From CALEAR01 sp035301485 (GTDB taxonomy: Bacteria > Pseudomonadota > Gammaproteobacteria > Pseudomonadales > Alcanivoracaceae), in assembly GCA_035301485.1 (NCBI GenBank), contig DATGUF010000017.1, forward strand, positions 61,299 through 125,298: a stretch of 64,000 nt of DNA. The letters are read 5' to 3'. The notes under the pieces were generated by a model, which saw only the letters and a program-made list of their open reading frames with translations, was not told the origin of the DNA and searched no databases. Each line of letters starts with the position of its first letter. The stretch's first letter is position 1. Positions 59,294 to 64,000 of this stretch are shown here, one piece after another. The position numbers and the translations under genes were made by a program.

Positions 59294-60073
59294 GTGGCAG
59301 TTGTTTTTGCCTTGGCAAATCAAAAAGGCGGCGTGGGTAAAACCACTACCAGTGTGAATTTAGCCGCAGCCTTGGCTGCTCAGCGCCAACGTGTGCTGTT
59401 AATAGATTTAGACCCTCAAGGTAACGCCACTTCTGGCTCTGGAGTAGATAAATACGAAGTGGAAACCAGTATTTATCATTTACTTCTTGGTGAGGCCACT
59501 GCGGCAGAAACCATTATTGAAGAAACAACAGGTGGATACCATCTTGTGCCAGCGAACACAGATGTGATTGCTGCAGAAGTTAACATGTTAGACATGCCAA
59601 GCCGAGAATATCGATTGCGCGATGTCCTAGCTCCGCTTTTAGCCAACTACGATTATATTTTGATAGACTGCCCGCCATCTTTAAGTATGTTGACAGTGAA
59701 CGCGTTGGCCGCAGCTACAGAAGTGATAGTGCCAGTGCAATGTGAGTATTATGCTCTTGAGGGCTTAACTGCTCTACTTGATACCATTGAAAATATTCAG
59801 GCTACTGTGAACCCCGATCTACAAATAGGCGGATTGTTGCGTACTATGTTTGATCCGCGTAACAGTTTATCTAATGATGTATCAACGCAACTATTAACGC
59901 ATTTTGGTGACCAAGTTTACCGCACTATTATTCCGCGTAATGTGCGCTTAGCTGAAGCACCTAGTTATGGCGAATCGGTACTGAGTTATGATCGCCGTTC
60001 ACGCGGCGCGCTAAGTTACTTGGCTTTAGCAGGCGAAATATTACGACAACATAAGAATAGAGTCCCTGCATAG
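59294..60073 (+). CDS. parA: Chromosome partitioning ATPase ParA (Soj)
   Basis: A 259-residue deviant-Walker ATPase. K11-G-G-V-G-K16-T-T holds the signature lysine K11. The second motif is YDYILIDCPPSL, with switch region DLDPQGNATSG before it. With ParB and parS it moves replicated origins apart. Start GTG 59294 behind AAGGAG. Part of the mnmG-rsmG-parA-parB run, the common chromosomal layout. Confidence 0.97.
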   Translation: MAVVFALANQKGGVGKTTTSVNLAAALAAQRQRVLLIDLDPQGNATSGSGVDKYEVETSIYHLLLGEATAAETIIEETTGGYHLVPANTDVIAAEVNMLDMPSREYRLRDVLAPLLANYDYILIDCPPSLSMLTVNALAAATEVIVPVQCEYYALEGLTALLDTIENIQATVNPDLQIGGLLRTMFDPRNSLSNDVSTQLLTHFGDQVYRTIIPRNVRLAEAPSYGESVLSYDRRSRGALSYLALAGEILRQHKNRVPA

Positions 60074-60093
60074 GGAAAATGAGGTGAAGAGGC

Positions 60094-61002
60094 ATGGCTG
60101 CCAACCGTAAACGAGGGTTAAACAAAGGTTTAGATGCATTATTAAGCCGTAGTGCCACCCCCGCAGCGAAAAGAAATGTTGATGTTACCGTTGAAGCGGG
60201 GGCTGAAACATCTGCAGAGCCGCAAGAGGGCGAATTGCGCCATATACCGGTTGAGCTAGTAGAGCGAGGCCGTTATCAGCCGCGCAGAGATATGTCGCCC
60301 GAAGCCTTGGAAGAATTGGCTGAATCCATCCGTGCGCAAGGTGTTATGCAGCCTATTGTAGTGCGCCCCATTAGCACTAATAATTTTGAAATTATTGCTG
60401 GTGAAAGGCGTTGGCGAGCTGCGCAACTCGCTGGGCTGAAAAGAATACCAGCGGTAGTGCGCTACGTTGAAGACGAAGCAGCCATAGCCATGGCGCTTAT
60501 TGAAAATATTCAGCGTGAAGATTTAAACCCCATGGAAGAAGCGCTGGCGCTGTCGCGTTTAAAGGAAGAGTTTGAGCTGACCCATCAGCAGGTGGCTGAT
60601 GCGGTGGGAAAATCTCGCGCTATGGTCACTAACTTGTTGCGCTTATTGTCGTTGGAAGAATCTGCACGGCGCATGTTGGAGCATGGTGATTTAGAAATGG
60701 GCCATGCTCGTGCCTTGCTGGGTTTGCAAGGTGAGGACCAAGCAGAAGCAGCTAGGTTGGTAGTGGCTGAAGGTTTGAATGTTCGGCAAACAGAAGCATT
60801 GGTACGCGAGTTTGGCAAGCCAAAGCCCGAGCCGAAGGCCCCTGTGGCCCAAGACCCTAACGTAAAAGCTTTGATGCGTGAGTTGTCTGAACGATTAGGT
60901 GCCCCTGTTGATATTAAGCAAGGCGCCAAAGGCAAAGGAAAGCTCGTGATTAGTTATAGCAGCCTGGATGAGTTGGATGGCATCTTGGCGCATATAAAAT
61001 GA
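60094..61002 (+). CDS. parB: Chromosome partitioning protein ParB (Spo0J)
   Basis: A 302-residue CTP-dependent DNA clamp that loads at parS sites. The CTP-binding box carries G103-E-R-R-W-R108, with the N-terminal RGRYQPRRDM segment before it. The helix-turn-helix is near residues 160-185 (HQQVADAVGKSRAMVTNLLRLL), and a C-terminal dimer domain follows. The parS-like sites in recF, dnaN and the tolC-like gene are its expected targets. Starts 20 bases after parA. Confidence 0.97.
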   Translation: MAANRKRGLNKGLDALLSRSATPAAKRNVDVTVEAGAETSAEPQEGELRHIPVELVERGRYQPRRDMSPEALEELAESIRAQGVMQPIVVRPISTNNFEIIAGERRWRAAQLAGLKRIPAVVRYVEDEAAIAMALIENIQREDLNPMEEALALSRLKEEFELTHQQVADAVGKSRAMVTNLLRLLSLEESARRMLEHGDLEMGHARALLGLQGEDQAEAARLVVAEGLNVRQTEALVREFGKPKPEPKAPVAQDPNVKALMRELSERLGAPVDIKQGAKGKGKLVISYSSLDELDGILAHIK

Positions 61003-61060
61003 CTTTCGTCAGTAAACAGGTTGTTTGTACAACCTTCAGGCAGAAAATTGGCCTGAGCGG

Positions 61061-61089
61061 TTGCAGTGTTACTCGCATCTGCCTATACT
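61061..61089 (+). promoter_or_regulatory. Promoter of the ATP synthase operon
   Basis: TTGCAG, 17 bases, TATACT: a good sigma-70 match 46 bases before atpI. Two short inverted repeats (61018-61035 and about 61036-61056) lie just upstream, after parB, without U-runs. Confidence 0.75.
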
Positions 61090-61135
61090 TTGCGCGCTTG
61101 TTGCATGGCGCCACTTAAAAGCGAAGTGAAAAACA

Positions 61136-61594
61136 ATGCACAGTAGTGGCGAAAACAGCGACGAGGTGGAAATGGATCGGCAGCCGATAAAAGGTAAAAA
61201 GCTTTTTTACGGGCTTCTCTCCGTTCAAATAGCAACTTTATTGTTGTTAAGCACTATCTCGTTGGCGGCCTTTTCAGTTATGATCGCCAAAGCCGTGGCA
61301 TGGGGAGCAGCAATTTGTTGGCTTGCTCATGCTTGGGCAGCTTATCAAATGTGGCTGCATCCCAAAAACGCGTTACCAAAGCGGCAAGCAACAGCGGCCA
61401 TTAGGGCCGAGATGGGTAAGATTGCCATCACATTATTATTGTTATGGGTGTCGTTGAAAACGACACCAGAATTACGTACTAAAGAAAACGCAGCAGCTTT
61501 GTTATTGGGTTTCTTTTTTACGCAGGTGGCGGGCTGGGTTTGGTTGGCTCGCGCAACGAGGAATGCTCCCATCGAGCATGAAGTTGAGAAATAA
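61136..61594 (+). CDS. atpI: ATP synthase subunit I
   Basis: A 152-residue protein with four hydrophobic segments after a polar N-terminus of about 23 residues. It is the usual first gene of the atp operon; AtpI helps assemble the c-ring but is not part of the final enzyme. Sequence conservation is low in this family, so the call leans on position and membrane pattern. The ATG at 61136 is assumed; an ATG at 61172 with GAGGTGG close by is an alternative. Confidence 0.88.
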   Translation: MHSSGENSDEVEMDRQPIKGKKLFYGLLSVQIATLLLLSTISLAAFSVMIAKAVAWGAAICWLAHAWAAYQMWLHPKNALPKRQATAAIRAEMGKIAITLLLLWVSLKTTPELRTKENAAALLLGFFFTQVAGWVWLARATRNAPIEHEVEK

Positions 61595-61630
61595 TTCGAG
61601 TAACTTACGGTTGAAAGGTTGGGTTAGTAA

Positions 61631-62518
61631 ATGGCAAACACTCAAACTGAGTACATTCAGCATCACCTAACGAATCTTACCTACGGTAAAGTAGAAGCCG
61701 GCACAGTGGCCTGTGATGGCAGTGTATACGAACAGTCTCAGTGGGTTCTGGCAGCTTGTCAAAGCGAGTTGGATGCCATGGGTTTTTGGGCGTTTCACGT
61801 AGATAGCCTGTTTTGGTCTGGCCTTTTAGGTGCTCTGTTTATCTTCATTTTCGCCCGTGCAGCACGTCAAGCGCATGCGGGTGTTCCTAGCAAGTTCCTC
61901 AATGTTATCGAAGTGTTTTACGAGTTTATCGATAACCAAGTTAAAGACACATTCGAAGGCAATAGCAAGCTCATTGGGCCATTATGTCTTACCGTTTTCT
62001 TCTGGATTTTCTTAATGAACTCCATCAAGTTGATACCGGTAGATTTTATCCCAGGTGCAGCACAATGGATGGGCCTTGAGTACTTTAAATATGTACCTGT
62101 GGTGGATCCAAACATCACACTGTCAATGTCTTTCTCAGTGTTCTTCTTGATTATTGCTTTCAGCATTAGCCATAACGGCGTAAAGGGTTTCTTGAGCAGT
62201 TTAACGCTACAACCCTTTAGCAGTAGCAATATTTTTCTACAAATCTTATTAATTCCGGTGAACCTAGTACTAGAAGTGGTTGGTTTATTAGCTAAGCCTG
62301 TTTCACTTGGTCTACGTTTGTTCGGTAACATGTTTGCGGGCGAGTTCGTTTTCGTGCTTGCAGCAGCCATGATGGGCTACTTCCAGTTCGTTGTGGCATG
62401 GCCTTGGGCTGTATTCCACTTATTAGTGGTGCCCTTACAAGCTTACATCTTTATGATTCTAACGCTGGTGTACTTAAGTATGGCCAGTGCCAAGCCTGAA
62501 GGCGCGGCGGAAAAGTAA
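61631..62518 (+). CDS. atpB: ATP synthase F0 subunit a
   Basis: A 295-residue membrane subunit that forms the proton path beside the c-ring. The essential arginine is R229 in LGLRLFGNMFAGE. The N-terminal extension with HVDSLFWSGLLGALFIFIF and the FFWIFLMNSIKLIPVDF segment are typical of gammaproteobacterial subunit a. Confidence 0.97.
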   Translation: MANTQTEYIQHHLTNLTYGKVEAGTVACDGSVYEQSQWVLAACQSELDAMGFWAFHVDSLFWSGLLGALFIFIFARAARQAHAGVPSKFLNVIEVFYEFIDNQVKDTFEGNSKLIGPLCLTVFFWIFLMNSIKLIPVDFIPGAAQWMGLEYFKYVPVVDPNITLSMSFSVFFLIIAFSISHNGVKGFLSSLTLQPFSSSNIFLQILLIPVNLVLEVVGLLAKPVSLGLRLFGNMFAGEFVFVLAAAMMGYFQFVVAWPWAVFHLLVVPLQAYIFMILTLVYLSMASAKPEGAAEK

Positions 62519-62579
62519 AGAGTAAGAATTCAGTAACATTAATTAACAGCAATCTAAACGTTAAAATCGGGAGTAGAAT

Positions 62580-62801
62580 ATGGAAGGCTTGAATCTGCTT
62601 GCAGCTGCAATTGTTGCTGGTCTAGCCGCTATCGGTGCGGGCCTAGGATTTGGTCTAATGGGTGGTCGTTTCCTAGAAAGCTTAGCGCGTCAGCCTGAGT
62701 TGGCCCCTATGTTGCAAACACGTATGTTCATCATCGCAGGTTTACTGGATGCTGTGCCCATTATGTGTATTGCTATCGCGTTCCTAATGATTTTCCAGTA
62801 A
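62580..62801 (+). CDS. atpE: ATP synthase F0 subunit c
   Basis: A 73-residue hairpin of two membrane helices forming the rotor ring. The proton-binding acid is D57 in GLLDAVP, and the loop has the standard ARQPE. There is no sodium-binding signature, so it is a proton enzyme. GGGAG lies six bases before the ATG. Confidence 0.98.
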   Translation: MEGLNLLAAAIVAGLAAIGAGLGFGLMGGRFLESLARQPELAPMLQTRMFIIAGLLDAVPIMCIAIAFLMIFQ

Positions 62802-62863
62802 TACCAAATAAACGTATTTTTTGGGTTAGGAAAATTCACGCAACGCGCTTTTGAGGTGTTCGC

Positions 62864-63334
62864 ATGAACATGAACGCAACAGTGATTGGCCAGGTAATAT
62901 GGTTTGCCCTATTTGTCTGGTTCTGTATGAAGATTGTATGGCCGTTTATTGGCAAGGCGCTCGAAGAGCGTCGCCAAGCAATTGCCGAAGGTCTGAATGC
63001 AGCAGATCGTGCTAAACGTGATCTAGCAAGTGCAGAAGAGAAAGTGTCTGCCAGCCTAGATGAAGCGAAAGCAAAATCTGCGGAGCTTATTGAGCAAGCT
63101 AACCGTCGAGCCAATCAAATTGTCGAAGAAGCTAAAGAGAAAGCCGCTGCTGAAGGCGAACGCCTAGTAGCGAAAGCTCAAGCTGAAATCGAACAAGAAA
63201 TTAATTCGGCCCGCGAGCAACTTCGCAGTGAGGTAGCAGCATTAGCAGTAGCTGGTGCAGAGCAAATCCTCAAAGCAGAAGTGGACAAGGGCGCACATAA
63301 GCAACTGCTGGATCAGCTCGCAGCAGAGCTCTAA
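62864..63334 (+). CDS. atpF: ATP synthase F0 subunit b
   Basis: A 156-residue stator subunit: one N-terminal membrane helix (about 5-25) followed by a long charged coiled coil rich in Ala, Glu and Lys. Standard gammaproteobacterial length; GAGGTG before the ATG. Confidence 0.97.
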   Translation: MNMNATVIGQVIWFALFVWFCMKIVWPFIGKALEERRQAIAEGLNAADRAKRDLASAEEKVSASLDEAKAKSAELIEQANRRANQIVEEAKEKAAAEGERLVAKAQAEIEQEINSAREQLRSEVAALAVAGAEQILKAEVDKGAHKQLLDQLAAEL

Positions 63335-63349
63335 TTAAGTGGGTAACCC

Positions 63350-63886
63350 ATGGCTGAATTGACCACCATCGCACGCCCATACGCTAAGGCAGCATTTTCA
63401 TACGCGCTGGCTAGCAACTCGATTAAAGAGTGGGAGGCTATGTTAAACGTAGCAGCGGCTATTGCCGAAGATCCTACTATGCAAGAGTGGCTAGACCAAC
63501 CAGCTCTAACAGCTGAACAGCGCGCTGAAGGCTTTGCCCAGGTGTGCGGTGATGCATTAAGTGAAGAAGGCAAGAACTTAATTGCCCAACTCACTGAGCA
63601 CAATAGAGTTACATTGTTGCCAACGCTCTACAACATGTTCCACGAATACGTGGCAGCCGAAGAAAATGCGCTGGATGTTGAGTTGGTATCTGCTACTGAA
63701 TTAGCAGAAGAGCAAGTAACAGAATTGGTCAGCAGTTTGAAGAAGCGCTTAAATAAAGAAGTGCGAGTTTCCACTTCCGTGGATGAGCGCTTAATTGGTG
63801 GTGTGCTGATTCGAGCTGGTGACACCGTGATTGATGGCAGTGTGCGTGGTAAATTAACCCGCCTTGCCGAGCAACTGAACTCTTAA
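63350..63886 (+). CDS. atpH: ATP synthase F1 subunit delta
   Basis: A 178-residue stator protein linking subunit b to F1. It begins with TTIARPYAKAAFSYA and ends with ERLIGGVLIRAGDTVIDGSVRGKLTRLAEQL, both family signatures. Confidence 0.97.
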   Translation: MAELTTIARPYAKAAFSYALASNSIKEWEAMLNVAAAIAEDPTMQEWLDQPALTAEQRAEGFAQVCGDALSEEGKNLIAQLTEHNRVTLLPTLYNMFHEYVAAEENALDVELVSATELAEEQVTELVSSLKKRLNKEVRVSTSVDERLIGGVLIRAGDTVIDGSVRGKLTRLAEQLNS

Positions 63887-63903
63887 GATTGAGGGATTGA
63901 AGC

Positions 63904-64000
63904 ATGCAGCAACTCAACCCGTCCGAAATCAGCGAGATTATTAAGAAGCGTATTGCTGATCTTGATATCTCCACCCAGGCCCGAAATGAGGGCACCGTCG
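63904..64000 (+). CDS. atpA: ATP synthase F1 subunit alpha, N-terminus (cut by window edge)
   Basis: Only 32 codons are inside the window: MQQLNPSEISEIIKKRIADL followed by the DISTQARNEGTV start typical of AtpA. GAGGG precedes the ATG. It continues the atp operon past the right edge. Confidence 0.95.
   Translation, partial: MQQLNPSEISEIIKKRIADLDISTQARNEGTV

Noticed and set aside
62836..63114. Minus-strand frame opposite atpF
   Set aside because: Its composition (Ala/Ser/Arg-rich) reflects the coiled-coil codons of atpF on the other strand.

Overview
The window carries the replication-origin region of a gammaproteobacterium. The gene order dnaA-dnaN-recF-gyrB on one side of oriC and rpmH-rnpA-yidC-mnmE on the other, with mnmG-rsmG-parA-parB-atpIBEFHA further right and gmhB-glyS-glyQ beyond gyrB, is the layout known from Pseudomonas and its marine relatives. 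A wax ester synthase, several acyl-CoA dehydrogenases, an acyl-CoA ligase, a BCCT osmolyte carrier and moderate GC suggest a lipid-using, possibly marine member of the Pseudomonadales/Oceanospirillales type. The species cannot be read from the sequence alone.

Layout. 1-2.6 kb: the start of an acyl-CoA dehydrogenase, an MFS carrier related to LplT and a DUF4197 lipoprotein. 2.7-6.3 kb: glyQ-glyS-gmhB. 6.3-12.5 kb: gyrB, recF, dnaN and dnaA on the minus strand, with three parS-like sites inside recF and dnaN. 12.5-13.0 kb: oriC, with four perfect DnaA boxes outside the dnaA gene, weaker boxes, a DnaA-trio-like run and an AT-rich stretch. 13.0-16.8 kb: rpmH, rnpA, yidC, mnmE. 56.8-64.0 kb: mnmG, rsmG, parA, parB and the ATP synthase operon up to the first codons of atpA.

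Between mnmE and mnmG, which sit close together in Pseudomonas, lie about 40 kb of accessory or displaced genes. In order: a pirin/quinone oxidoreductase/DoxX redox group; a serine hydrolase; ilvD; a complete efflux operon (adaptor, RND pump, DUF2892 protein, TolC-like channel) with a divergent ArsR regulator; a BCCT carrier; an AraC regulator facing a FAD dehydrogenase and a ThDP enzyme, with a direct-repeat operator between them; a five-gene operon joining an AhpD-like protein, an acyl-CoA-dehydrogenase-fold flavoprotein and a Tau/Ssu-type ABC importer; an O-antigen-ligase-like protein; a thioesterase, fumarase and acyl-CoA ligase; rapA and small genes; cspA; and a wax ester synthase/SDR/acyl-CoA dehydrogenase group.

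How the parts fit: ParA, ParB and the parS sites form the chromosome partition system, DnaA and oriC start replication, and the rpmH, gyrB and atp groups are growth-linked housekeeping genes. The accessory block centres on acyl-CoA, lipid and small-molecule metabolism and on export. The least explained parts are the AhpD/flavoprotein/ABC operon, the AraC-FAD-ThDP unit, an isolated parS-like site inside the tolC-like gene, and a structured leader before a 76-residue protein of unknown function. I saw no CRISPR array, insertion sequence, phage gene, tRNA or rRNA.
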